Under the pieces are notes generated by a model, which was given only the letters and a program-made list of their open reading frames with translations, was not told the DNA's origin and did no database searches. Both the position numbers and the translations under genes were made by a program. Source: Bimastos eiseni (Eukaryota; Annelida; Clitellata; Crassiclitellata; Lumbricidae). From it: a DNA stretch of 64,000 bases. Below are positions 12,391 through 24,480 of the stretch, piece by piece. The DNA is taken from NCBI GenBank assembly GCA_959347315.1, contig OY365807.1:9594530-9658529 (forward strand), given 5' to 3'. Position 1 is the first letter of the stretch. Each line of letters opens with the position of its first letter.

Positions 12391-15300
12391 TCATTTCTTT
12401 TCGTCAGCTGAACTTTTAACTCCGTTACAATCTTTTCGTTTTATGTCGGAGTCAGGTTTTCCAGATATAGTTTCAGTGGCTTCTACAGACTGTCCATCCT
12501 TTTGCAAAATTCGCTTCTCTACATCGCCAGACCTGACTCCGTCTGACCTATGTCGTCCAGAAGCAGTTTTAGCTAAACCTTCCCTACTGCGACTTCCTTC
12601 TCCTCGTGAAGTACGGCCATTCTGCTCATTATCGTCATCGCTCCCCGATAGTTCTATCACCTCTCCCCGATCCTGTGCACGCCCGACAGCGGGGCGTGTA
12701 ACGGTTGCCGAAGCGCCGCGCCTCGCGTTACCGTGTTCATTTGCACCCGTCACAATCGGAATCCCATGTTTGACGAGCATCACCGGCCGGGGAAGGTCGG
12801 CGGCAGGCTTGTCGGAGCGGTGGGCTGTCATCGACATGGCACTTGAAGCTTTGGTGTTGTCTGCAACTTGTGGTGTCTCGATATCCTCGATTGAGCGTTT
12901 GTATGTTGCATATGCCTTCATCAGCTTCTCAGCAACCTCCTGTCGCTTTCTCACCTGCTCCTCTGTCACCATCGCAGAACCTGCACCAATTCTTCGCAGG
13001 TCATCCCTCAGCGACGTCAACAACATCCGCATCGACTGTGTCGCTTTGATCGACTTTTCCAGAACCTCGCCAACATTGTACTCATTTATGGGACAATCCT
13101 CGAAGGTGATTGGAGACGATGAACTCGCCGGAACGCCTCGAAACGAGCCTCTTAGAGTCGAGTCGCCCGCCAGATGCGATCTTCCCGATCCGTCCGACAC
13201 CGGTTTCTTTATGAGGCTGGCGATCACCTCGCCGGTTGGCATACGCTCGTAGACTATGTTACCCTTGGTGATGGTTCGTGGCGCTGTGTTGTAGACCCGG
13301 GCGATGCGTGGCAGCGACTGCTGGGGAGGCTGGACCGATGATGATGATGGACCAGGCATGGGTCTTGTTCCGGTTGCAAATTGCGATACCGGCCTTGGAG
13401 GCGTCGGCCGAACGACCGGGGTCGACGTGTACAGCCTAGAGCCAGGTCTCGAGGAGTCGACTGGCATCGTGTTTTCGGTGGGGTTATTGTTACGAGCAGA
13501 GAGGCGACGGCTTGTTCGAATGGGTGATGTCGATGTGGCGACTGGTTTTCTCACTTGAGCTGCTGAAATTCCCCAAAAAAGAAAGAAGACAATGCACGCT
13601 GAGGCAAGAGAAGTAAGGTAAGAAAAAAGGTCAAAAGGTCCTTCTGTGAGACATTGTAAGAGCCAAAGATGTGGAACTGATTCACTTTAGATTCGTCACA
13701 TCCTATCATGTTCAACGATTGTAATGTATTGCAATTGAGCACTTACATAATGCCCCATCAAGACAAAGATTGTCCCAAATTGAGTATAATATTGGCGAGC
13801 TGTAGGGAAGCACAATCGCATAAATGGCTCCTCAAAAGACTGACCTGTTATGGCTTCCTTTTTCTTGAATTTCCTTCTTCTGAAAACACTGCTCTAGAGC
13901 CGACGTTACTCTATTCCGCACAGTACTATAGAAACCATGACACGTCCTTCACTACCTTCTACCTCACTGTAAGGTCGCCCCATACCCATACAACATGTGA
14001 TCTATGCCACATGTCCTTACCATACCTAGAGTTGATGCCATCGCCAATAAGAGAAGTACCTTTACTATGCAAAAGCTATACAATTTTGTACGAATTTAAG
14101 TTATTATTTATTAGGGATGAACCGAAGTTGAATTTCGTGCTGAGTCCAAGTATTGAGAGCTCAATATTGCCGAGTCCCGAGTTTAGAATATTTAAGTAAA
14201 AATTTCATTCTCTTGATTTTTAGTTTGGCAGTTTGCACAACTTTTAGGAATTTTGTTGCCTTAATTTACAGTAGGAAATCGTAATTAGTAAGCACTAATA
14301 ATAACAGTATTTGGGTTTTTAATTAGGTCCATTGTCGTTCTGTAAATAAAAATAACAGTACTTGTGTTCTTAGTTAGGTCAATATTCGTTTCTTAATTTA
14401 ATAAATCTGATTTTCATTTAAAAATAGAAAATCAGAAAGACTAATACTCAATTCCATTGTTTGTCCGAATAATGCCGAGTTCATCCCTATTATTTATACC
14501 CTCTTTTAAGCTATTGAGCATCTGCTGGTGGCCTGAAAAAGAGTATTAATACTTTCTAACTCACTTAGATAGCAATAATAGTCTTCTCATTCCATCATTA
14601 AATGTATTAAGTAAAGTAGATGCTGGTCATTACTAGATACGAGCAACACTATAGAGAAGGGAAAACGCTATCGACTACTCCAGCAGAGAGAGAAAGAAAG
14701 ACACAGAGAATGAGAAACAGAAAGCCTGTGCAGCCATAAATGAAATAATGATGCTACTACCTTGTGATGGCGCCGTTGCCATGGCTTTATTGCTCGCTGC
14801 CAACGTGAAATCGACAATCTGCTGCGGAAGCGTTGCCGACATCAACCCGCTCTTGGCCATCGCGCTGATCTGATCGACAACATAAGACGACATGGCCTCA
14901 GTCAGTCCTTGAGCGGCAAAGACAGATGGATCAAGACTTCTCAGTGGTTCTGTTCCCGCAACCCCCTGATCAGCCGCGTCGTCCTCGTCTTCGGCACCAG
15001 CGCCAGACAAGTCCTGCGGAACCTCAGACTCAGAGAAACCAAGTCCTTCCAGAAGCGAGTCGGGAATTCCGCCCTCCATGTACTCGTCGTACTTTATGGG
15101 CTCCTTATATTCAGACTCGAGCTTAGCAGTATATTCTGCCTCCTTCCTGAAATCAGGCAGAATCAAACAATAACCAACAATCCAGCAGATCCAAAGAAGA
15201 GGAACTGGAAAAAGATCTAAAAGGTCCAGTTGGTTCAAGGTAACATAAATCAAAGAAAGGTAAGATTAGTCTGCCTCAGTGCTGTATTTCTTCAAAGGCA

Positions 15301-17041
15301 ATATGTAAATTTAACAAAACAATAGAAAACACTTAAATTACAAACAACAGAAATACTATCTATGACCACAGAGAACTCAAACTACAGAAGAGACGCAAAA
15401 CTCACAACAATGTGTCACCTCCAAACAACCTTTACTTGTAAGACAATTGAAGCTGATTTCATTGAAATCATGCAAAGAACATTCAAGTCCCATCTAACAT
15501 CCAGCATTTAATATCACTGCCATACAAAATCTTTATATAACGCAGTTTACCGCACTAAACGAAATCAGCAAACAGTATTACGATGTAATTCCAAGAGACA
15601 TTCTAATTTCCAACACAACATATATCTATTATGCATCTCAACAAAAATTTCTAAGTTTTCTCACCATGTCTTTGGTGGCTCCATTTTCTTTACCATCTAT
15701 AAGATAAAAACATCACAAAATCTTTCACAAGACACTCAAATGGTACAAGGTGCATTGCTTCACATTAACTTTCAGTGTAATCTTTCCCATAAAAATGCAA
15801 CACTAGTCCAGAGAGGTGTCTAAGGCCATGAAGCATTGCCTTGCCATCTGACCTTCCCACTGACGATGGTGGGTTAAGTGTACTCATAAAGTTGTTGAGT
15901 GTAAGAGTTAAATGTATGCCATTTGAGCTCTACTCTAAATGAGTTTTACCGAAATAATCATCTTTCGTTGTAAATCCTAAAAATATGTAGAGCTGTAACA
16001 ATACATCGGCAGCACTCATAATCGGGGCCGATTCTAGAGATATCGGCGGTATCGGATATCGGTAAGAAAATCGGCGCCAATTATAAAAATGATTTTTTTA
16101 ATTTTATAATATTGTTCTCAGTCTTTAAGAGCAAAATGACAACAGCAACATCACTGGGCCTGTGAAGGACAGCATTCCGTTACATTCCCATAGCATGGCT
16201 ACTTCAGACCACATAGTAGGCATTGTGCTAATATAAACGTGGGAACATGTCAACAGCTGTTGTGCAGAGCTTAATTATTACCCTGGGCACAGTAATGTCA
16301 TCTCTGCACACCGGTATTTTAGGCCAAAGTGGCAGGTCGTAAAAGTGGCTTGTCTGAGGAGGCAAAGGCATTATTGGCACGTTTGTCAGAAGAAGGTGTC
16401 TAGTTACATAGAAATCTCTTTTCTCTCCTCCTTCATGTAAGGTTGACGGCAGGAGGTGTGCCTAATCTGAATTGTCTGCCTAGGATTAGTCCCAAACTAC
16501 ATGTATTGTATATGTCTCTTATGGAGCAAGTGCTTTGCTTGTATCACAACAATAGGCAGTAGCAGTAGGTCTTTTGGGATCGGACATCTTTGGAAACACA
16601 ACGAAATAATCGGTGAAATAATCTGCAATATAATCGGTATCGGCAACTGAAATAATCGGCAATAATCGGCATCGGCATGATGGCAAAACGTGGTATCGGC
16701 ACAGCTCTAAAAATAAGCAACGTTCCCATTATATAACCATCGTCATTTTTACAATTTATGCCGATCATTGTGGTATGAATAAATGATCCAAACCAGCCAT
16801 GTGTTTTCTTTTTATATGCAACATCAGAGGACAGATAAGAACATCACAGAAAATTTACTTTTCAAATTATATTTCAAATTATATTTCAAATTATATTTCA
16901 AATTATATTGTGCACCTTAGCTGCTCATGATACCCACACAATGAGCAACAAATATCCCTATAAACAGAACAAACTTAATACCTTTGCCTTTCTCATCTTA
17001 TCATCAGGTTCTGTCGGAAGACTTTTTCGTTTTGGCGGCAT
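12391..17041 (-). CDS. Four-exon gene, unrecognised probably nuclear protein (about 549 aa)
   Basis: Exons on the minus strand: 17041-16982 (starts MPPKRKSLPTEPDDK), 15696-15665, 15146-14761 and 13562-12391. Each junction has GT...AG and phases match (phase 0, then a split TGG codon, then a split GCA codon). The start ATG has a purine at -3. The protein has a basic N-terminus (PPKRK), an acidic middle segment, a predicted helical stretch (LTEAMSSYVVDQISAMAKSG), a Ser/Pro/Arg-rich linker, a conserved-looking ITFEDCPINEYNVGEVLEKS segment followed by a heptad-like helix with EEQVRKRQEVAEKLMKAY, and a charged disordered tail with ELSGSDDDNE, which resembles an acidic or SUMO-interacting motif. 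The composition suggests a chromatin or transcription factor subunit; I do not recognise the family. Intron 1 contains a hAT-like element. Confidence 0.72.
15988..16709. mobile_element. hAT-like element inside intron 1 (ATCGG-rich)
   Basis: A 722-bp element with inverted ends TAGAGCTGTAACAATAC and complement of TAGAGCTGTGCCGATAC. The flanking 8-mers are AAAATATG and AAAATAAG (7 of 8). Both subterminal regions are rich in ATCGG repeats, typical of hAT transposase-binding regions. It lies wholly within the first intron of the gene 12391-17041. No intact ORF. Confidence 0.68.
16861..16909. repeat. 13-bp tandem repeat
   Basis: About four copies of TTCAAATTATATT, within the same intron. Confidence 0.8.
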
Positions 17042-17359
17042 TTCGCTGAGAGAAAACTACCAAAACGAGCAAACACAAAAATATTTAAGCAAATATACAA
17101 AATTTTATAAGGATTCTTATTTAAATAACTATTTACAGAATGTTTGTTTCACAGTATCGAATCTCTACACGTTATAAAACGATCAGGTAAAACAGTTACA
17201 AAGTTACACTGCTTAAAATTCATTTAACCCATTCCCACCCAATCAGGTCGCTATTGAAGGCATTGAATTAGACTGTAGATTATTTACCAAATCAAGTTCA
17301 AGCCGAGCAAAGCCGATCGCCAGTCATTTGCACATGACATTATTGTAAATGCCTCCTTA

Positions 17360-17720
17360 CAGGGCAGGATTAGATACAGGGCAGGAGTGGGGACAGGGCA
17401 GGGCAGGAGTCAGGACACAGTAGGGCAGGCATACGGACAGGGTAGAGCATGGGTGGGGAAGGGCAGGGGAGGGGACAGGGCAGAAATGGGGACAGGGCAC
17501 TGAGGGCACAGTTGGGGACAGGGTAGACCAAGGATGAATTTTTTTCAACACAATTAAGAATTGTGTACACCAATTGAAGTTCAACCCAGGGACAGGGCAG
17601 GGGTGGGGACAGGGCAGGAGACAGGGCAGGGCAGGAGTTGGGACAGGGCAGGGATGGGGACAGGGTAGAACAATGATAAAAAAATTTCATCGCATTTAAG
17701 AATTGTGTACACCAATTGGA
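17360..17720. repeat. GGGACAGGGCAGG minisatellite with duplicated spacer
   Basis: Degenerate tandem units of GGGACAGGGCAGGAGT type. A roughly 50-bp spacer containing AAGAATTGTGTACACCAATT occurs twice (about 17548 and 17697), so a larger unit was duplicated. The minus-strand Pro/Cys-rich frames here are repeat artefacts. Confidence 0.75.
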
Positions 17721-17739
17721 AGTTCAACCCGGGCAAAGC

Positions 17740-20470
17740 TGGGTACCTCAGCTAGCATTGCTTGCAATGTAAATTGTGATCATTGACATTTTACAACGAA
17801 CAAAACACTAGTATAAAGTAATATTAGGAAAATATTCAATTAACAGTTAATGGTGATTAATCTCAACTAAGCCTAATAAACCCTAACTTAAATAATAATT
17901 CTGATGGTTTGCAGCATTCTAATTTCCTTAGTAGTCTTGGTTAGCCACAGCGGGAAAAATTTGTTTTGGTGTCATAAATTATTTTATGAAACCTGCTATT
18001 CCATTTCATCATAGCATTTATTGCCAATGCTTGGGCCAAAGTTTTGCACTAAATTACTGAAAAATCAATTCCCATCCAAAAACATACGGCAGAAGGATAT
18101 GTGTGTTCAGAGGTGTTTAGCCTGAAGCTGGGAGATGCTTTATTACAGTTCCTAAAGACTGCACAGTTGCCCCCTGGTATTTCATATTGAATGGAACACG
18201 TATCATATCCGCAGGGTTGGCGGCCTAACGTTAACAGCTGTAGATTTCAAAGAAGTATGGGACTGAGTCGTCACGTCAAGCGCTGCCAAATAGGTCAAAT
18301 CATCCCACTGCAGTACAACTGGCAAATTAATTGTAATTAAGCAAATTAATCCAAGCAATCGATTTCCGTCACACCACGTGGTCCATTCACATCCTACCAC
18401 CAAAACCTTTAAGATTTTAGATAATCCACAGCAAGACGCAACTCCAAAGCAACTTCCTTACTTATATGTGTCACTTTTACAAGCGGCCATGACAGTTTAC
18501 AAGTTACAACAAAACTACTCTTTACAACTTTTACTAATTGTATAACACATCGACGCCATATCAAGCATCTCCTGCGATTTCTGGACAAAACTGGGACGTA
18601 ATTACCTGTGTATTAGAGTTCTCCTATCGGAATTTTTTCGAAAATAATACGTGAAGAATTGAAACCTAACCTTTGCGACAGAACAGCGCTGACCACTTGC
18701 CACAACGCTGTCCCTTTGCAAATTCGTAAATCGCACTGGATAAAGTACGTTGTTTAAGCTACGATATGTAATGTAATAATTATATCGTGAATGTTTGCCT
18801 TATTAGAGGGTTTTATGCATTTGTTGTAGCAGATAGTAAAAGCCGCCTTTTTTGAAGAATTATAATATGATAGTACAATTGTTTGACTCTGGATGTTTGG
18901 CTTTTTCATAATTATGTCAAAGATCTTAGTCGTAGACTAACATCTTTCATCATGTCACTGGATGTTTCTTTATTTCATCGTATACTAAGTTTTGCCTAAA
19001 AGCAAAATCATGAGAGTAAAATAATTCTTGTTCTATTGAGCTTTATAGTTTACCTAAATTATTGTTTATTGATGCGACATCACATTCTACCTCACACACA
19101 GCCCCGTGCCATAGGTTTCTAACAAGGGCCGTAATTGACACATGTCTGCTTACGCGCATGGAAATAGTTCTATCTTGCAACGCTGCTACAACATTATATT
19201 CAAAGTTTGAAGTAATTTTTATTAGCTTTACACTTTTACAACATAAAGTGCTAAAGTGTTTGACCGATTAGATAGTAATCTGTATGCAAGAAGAATGTAA
19301 GATTTACAGAGCGCTTTCTCCTATTCTATTGGGAAGCCTTCGTGCATTGGAATTAATGTTCCCAATGCAGTTTGTGGTGTTTATTAAGTAATTTATGGGT
19401 GTTTGTTAAGCAATAAATTCAACGCTAAGTAATTAAATGGAAACGAACGTTTCCATTATAAAACGGCATACTACATGAAACCGTAATGTGAATACCGCCT
19501 CTGTAAACGTTGGGACTTGGGTCGCGACTCGCGAGTTCATGCGCGGACACGTACGCAGAGTTAAAAAGAAACTCAGTGTAATGGTAAATAGTACGTTCAA
19601 CTTAAAATAAAGATGGCTACAAAGCGCTGTAGTTCAGCACAAGGCAATGATTGATATCATGCATATTGGTCCTTGCAGCTTGTATTAAGCACTTCCGGTA
19701 TTAACGGGTACTCATTACTCAAGTACCCGCTAAGCTACTCTGCCGATTACTCGACTCCAAAACTACTCGTTAGCGGCAAGCCTTAGATACCAAGGCAAGG
19801 ACCAATATGCATGATACCAAGGAATCTCGATAAGCTACTCGTCAACCGTCTGCGTACACGTTTTACTCTTAATCATAGATGTCGCCCCAATCTAAATTTT
19901 GGAGTCTATTTTAAAATATGTTTTAAATCTCCACAGGCATTTATTTATTTTTGCTGACGTAGTTATTCGTCAATAATATTATGTCTTTTTAGCTAAAGAC
20001 TGATGAATTAGTTTTTTCGTTTGTTAAAAGGGATTAAACATTTTTTACTCCAGAGTACCAAAACTGGTGACACGAAGAACATATGGACTTTCCAGTACTG
20101 TTCATATCGGTCCATGATTAGATAGGCTACCTAGATCGATTGTATTTGTAGCCTATGGTGATGGCATTGATTCCAGTCAAGATTTTCTGCCAGAGGATGA
20201 ACTTCGACAATTGTTTCTAAACTAGTAAACCTTATTAGACCAATCTGCCAGCATATATAGCCTATATTATGTATATTACTACTTTAAAAGCAAGGCACGA
20301 TTGAGTTAAAGGAAAAGACAGAAAGTGGAAAATTTCGTTCAGTCTAGCGTTGCTGTTGCCATCTGGCCGACAGATGGTAGGCTCGTCATTGCGAAATTAG
20401 TCTTTCGTGTGCGCTGCGTCAATGCAGTAATAGCGTCTCATTGGTGGCCTGTCGAAGGGGACAACCGCAC
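17740..20470. other. Intergenic, no gene seen
   Basis: AT-rich sequence upstream of the four-exon gene. It contains one inverted-repeat element at 19652-19818 and nothing else that I could recognise. Confidence 0.4.
19652..19818. mobile_element. Small inverted-repeat element
   Basis: The left arm ATCATGCATATTGGTCCTTGC and its complement at 19795-19818 form a 24-base inverted repeat with one mismatch, about 120 bases apart. The interior holds repeated TACTCG/GTACTC motifs. This is a MITE-like or fold-back structure; no target duplication was identified. Confidence 0.5.
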
Positions 20471-20600
20471 GGTGATAAATAGGATTTCAAGTTTCTTCAG
20501 AGTGCAGTGTAATCGTAATCTCCAAATTTCTAAAAGCGCCACTTGAAAGTTAAGCGCAGGGCACCAGCTTATTCACGAGAGCTGCGTCAAATTGAAAGGG
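20470..20600 (-). mobile_element. LINE 3' tail, minus strand
   Basis: In complement this contains GTGAATAAGCTGGTGCCCTG, then CAAGTGGCGCTTTTAGAA, then GAGATTACGATTAC. The same tail follows LINE coding remnants at 5720 and 36207, and a copy stands at 39982. Confidence 0.6.
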
Positions 20601-21039
20601 TTGTCCAAAGGATAGTCTGTGGGAGGTCTGATTTCGGTTTCGGTTCGGTCAGCAGGGAGGCAGAATAGCTGTTAAGGATGGTTCTTTGGAGACGAACGGA
20701 ACTGTTTTGCTTAATCATATCACTTCCCATCGAAAGCGCATTCAACTGTTCAAGCCATAAACGTATTTTCTTAATCACTTGCTAAATGCTCGTCGAAACA
20801 TGCATTGATTCCTATTCGGTAATCAAATACATTTAAGTAACCTATATTCCGTTTTTAGGCTTAGGACGCTTATATATGCATAGAAGTTGACAGGTCCGTA
20901 TAAAAACATTGCAAATGAAAATTTATAGAGCGCTTTAAATACAAATCTTGCACAGGAGCACGTTCCCTACGTACGTTCCTAGTCGTAAATGCATTTTAAG
21001 ACATGAAGAGAAGGAGGACAGACAACAGTATACAAGGAA

Positions 21040-21923
21040 GTGACGGGACTGCAGAAACCTAAAGACCAAGACCGATCGCAGAAGTCCAAGACCAAGACCG
21101 GGTGGTCCGAAACCAAGACTAAGACCGGGTGGTCCGATGCCAAGACCGAAACCGGGGGTCCGAGATCAAGACCAAGACCGATGCTCTTTTTCATAAACAG
21201 TTAAATTTATTAAGACGCTAAAACGGAATAACACGCTTAAAATATCCATTTTATTGCTGAAGAATACTAATCTTAATAATGGTCCAGAAAACAGTTTTAC
21301 CGGCCAATCTGAACTTTGCGGATTCAGACCTTAATTGGCTTCGGCCTGAGAATATCACACTATAAATTACTTACAGTACACGATAGGTTCTAAATAAGTC
21401 TGAACAAGTAGATTAACGTTCCGTTTGAATGGCGTAGGCCCACTTGTACTCTGAATTGTAGGTTAACAGTGATCACACCAGGCCGACCACATAATTATTA
21501 GATTAATTGTTCCAAAACCTTGACATTTGTTAAAACAAATTTTGAAATGGGTGGTTTCGTTGCAAATACATTTTTGACCATCGTAACAAGCGTATATAGA
21601 TGATCAGCACGTCATCAATCGATAACGATCACGTAGGGCCTAAACATCCGGTGTCTCTAATAATCTAAAATAACTGACAAATATCAAAGAAATTGCTCTG
21701 ATACGGCAATTGAATGACCAAGAACGCTAACCTAAGACAGATACCAACCCCAAGACTGTTCCTTTAGGACTAATTAAGACCAAGACCGACGCAGTCGACA
21801 CCAAGATCAAGACCGATGGTCCGAGACCAACACCAAGACCGAAGCATTCGAGACCAAGACCGCAGTTTTCCGGTCTCGAGACCGTCTCGAGACCAAGACC
21901 GCGGTCTGGAGACCACATCCCTG
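21040..21923. mobile_element. GACCAAGACCG-rich element, probably hAT-type
   Basis: Two clusters of AAGACCAAGACCG repeats (21060-21182 and 21720-21910) flank about 530 bases of unique sequence. The right end is the complement of CAGGGATGTGGTCTCC, a hAT-like terminus. A matching left terminus was not found, so the left boundary is uncertain. A short related fragment is at 60780-60845. Confidence 0.5.
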
Positions 21924-22412
21924 GGCGGGAGGGATAGTAACAGCAGAAGGGTGGGAGGAGGTTAAAGAAGTGGAGTATGCCTTAATTGGTCTGAAATTTA
22001 CGTGCACGTCACCAGAAAGTATCATATTAACATGATGAAGGAACTATCATTAATCGGGGAATTTATTAAATGTTTTATGTTTTTGCGGCCGACTAAAACG
22101 GTTATGGGATGTAGGGCATACTGATCGTATTGATCCTGTGCCTAGCGAATTTGCATTGACTAAACGCTTGTGAATAAGCTGGACTGCAGGGTGTCTTTCG
22201 CCGCTATTTCGATTTTGGGCCGCTACGAATATTTTGAGATTACGAGGCATGCAGAAACGTGCGGAACAAGTCGTGACTCGGTGCAATTGTGACATTTTCT
22301 AGCGATGTTCAGACCTATGCGCTTTGTGATGCATGCAATATTTCAGGGTGGACGTCGGTGATAGCTTCAAGCATATATGTCGATGGTTTCAGCTCTATAT
22401 AAAATAAATATA

Positions 22413-22483
22413 TAAAATATACAACATGGCCGCTCACACCTTGGCTAAACATCCAAGGTGTGGGCGACCATGTTGTATATTTT
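22413..22483. repeat. 31-bp inverted repeat (fold-back hairpin)
   Basis: The left arm 22414-22444 and right arm 22453-22483 are complementary with two mismatches around an 8-base loop (CTAAACAT). The arms include ACAACATGG and CACACCTTGG. It lies about 290 bases upstream of the Tigger-like ORF. It could be a fold-back element or a transcribed hairpin. Confidence 0.75.
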
Positions 22484-22775
22484 GAGCTTTATCACCATCA
22501 CCCCAGAACTGGTGGACGCACATCTGTCTGTTGCGGTGTGTATATCAACGCAACTTCAATGCATAGACAGCTTTGAACATTATGGCAGCCTAAGCAGTTC
22601 GTCCGTTAACAGCAAACGACTGCGGCTATCAAGTAAATTAGCTGGGCTGTGGCCCGTATCAGCAGGTTAAATAACATTGCTATCGGTCGAAATTACGGTA
22701 TCGTAAACATTCCATTTACTGCCTGCCATTAACACTGTGTCTATAGCTTGCTCGAGTTTAAGTTGTAAACGTGAA

Positions 22776-23630
22776 ATGGCTAGGCGCGTCTGCAAGACTT
22801 TGACGTTAGCGGAGCGAATGGAGGTGCTTAAACGCCTGGAAAATAACGAAAGTCAGTCGTCAGTTGCATTGGAATACGGTGTCAATCAAAGTGCGATTTC
22901 ACGAATTCAGAAAAACAGAGAAATGATCAGAGAGGAATGGCAGAACAACAGCAATCCAGAAAGAAAACGCAAACGAGGTGGCAAGTCCGAAGATGTTGAG
23001 CGTGCACTGCTACACTGGTTTTCTCAAGCTCGAAGCCTTCAGATTCCAGTGAGCGGCCCTATTCTGATGGAGAAAGCTGATCAGCTGGCACGTGGTCTTG
23101 GTATGGCTGACTTCAAGGCAACCAGCGGGTGGCTAGAAAGATGGAAAGCACGCAACGCAATACAGTTCAAAAGGCAGCAAGGTAAAAAGCACGATTCTAA
23201 TGATTTTGGAACTGAACGATGGGTAACGGAGGTCCTGCCAGTAATTCTGAAAGAAGAGTCAAACGATGAACCTGACCATGATGGAGAAACAGAAGTCTAT
23301 GTGCCATCTTGCAGGACGGCTGATAACATTGATCTTTATATTGCAACAGATGACAAGATTTCAGAATCCTCCATTGTTAGCACTCTGGAGCAGACTGCAC
23401 ACCACAAACATGTGGAAAGCTGTGATAATGATGTTGCAACAGCCTCTGTTTCATTTGCTACTGTTACACAGTGTCTACACATTCTAAGGAAATTCATGGA
23501 ACAGAAAGGCTGTGAGTCATATGAATCTCTGTACGACCTGGAGTCGGTCATTCATCGACTTAATTGTCAAGCTGCTGTTCAAATGTCGATCGGTAAAATT
23601 CATCCTCGACATGTCCATGAACCTTCTTAG
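22776..23630 (+). CDS. Tigger/pogo-derived DNA-binding protein lacking the DDE domain
   Basis: An intact 284-residue frame; the ATG at 22776 begins MARRVCKTLTLAERMEVL. Residues about 8-50 form a psq-type helix-turn-helix (VALEYGVNQSAISRIQKN). Residues about 65-140 match the CENP-B/Tc5 second helix-turn-helix (LHWFSQARSLQIPVSGPILM ... FKATSGWLERWKARN). After the linker (RWVTEVLPVILKEE) where the DDE transposase core should start there is only an acidic stretch. The C-terminal 60 residues (TQCLHILRKFMEQKGCESY) resemble the helical tail of JRK/Tigger-derived proteins. The family normally has about 450-550 residues. The frame is uninterrupted, which suggests either a young internally deleted copy or a domesticated DNA-binding protein. 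Polyadenylation-like AATAAA motifs occur at 23903-23914. Confidence 0.8.
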   Translation: MARRVCKTLTLAERMEVLKRLENNESQSSVALEYGVNQSAISRIQKNREMIREEWQNNSNPERKRKRGGKSEDVERALLHWFSQARSLQIPVSGPILMEKADQLARGLGMADFKATSGWLERWKARNAIQFKRQQGKKHDSNDFGTERWVTEVLPVILKEESNDEPDHDGETEVYVPSCRTADNIDLYIATDDKISESSIVSTLEQTAHHKHVESCDNDVATASVSFATVTQCLHILRKFMEQKGCESYESLYDLESVIHRLNCQAAVQMSIGKIHPRHVHEPS

Positions 23631-24129
23631 CGAGTTCATTCATCTGTGTATTCACCCACTATCCTAAATTATCCATCTTTCTGCTACCTATCAGACTACA
23701 ACCTGGCTTCCCAAAGTGATTACAGTTTGTGACAGATGTTTTACTCTAATCAACCATCGGTGTCAGTCAATATAGTGGCACTACAGAAGTAATTTTGTTC
23801 GTCCATCTACCTACTGCTGTATATAAACTCCTTGTACATGTATATAGCACCAAGATAGTGACACACTAAAAGAAACACAACATTCCAGATTTTAATTGAC
23901 AATAAATAATAAAATTTTCATCAAAACTTGGTAATTATGCATAAGAAAATAGCTTATATAAAATGCATACGAAAATATTGCAATCAATAGTCGTGAGATT
24001 GCTTCATTTAATGTAACTTAATGTAATCTAGTGTAATGTAAGGCCAGTGACCTATGTAGTGTACTCTAAATTGTCACAAACCACAAGGCATTACAACTGA
24101 CTGTTTACATATTGCCATATTTCATTTCC

Positions 24130-24480
24130 CTACTTAGAGCCACTCCCAAATCAAAAGAAATAGGGTTTTGGGCTGGTATTAAAGATGTTGGAAATGGTGT
24201 TTGCCAGCCAGCAAAAGCCACAGGAAGCCTCCAAATTGGAGGGCTAGCAACAGGGAAAGCACAGCGAATACAGAAGTCCGCCAGCAGGGACAAGGAGCTC
24301 AGCCTGCCTGGATGAGCAGAAAACCAGAAGCTATTATGAATACACAGGTGCCACACCCTAAAGGCAATGCCACACCAAGGCAGAGAGAGACTCGATAAAT
24401 AATGCGCTGTGGGATAGGAAGCCAGCGAAGAATATCAAGCATATAGTTGGTGGCATGTGGAGATAACTTAGCCATGTCAG
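24130..24480 (-). mobile_element. LINE fragment, minus strand
   Basis: Minus-strand translation begins with LRWLPIPQRIIYRVSL, the conserved LINE C-terminal 'HWLP..QRI.Y+' motif, and continues in shifted frames with an ELLVP-like segment. It is degenerate and truncated. Confidence 0.55.

Noticed and set aside
12443..13252. A 269-codon plus-strand frame
   Set aside because: Antisense shadow of exon 4 of the gene at 12391-17041.
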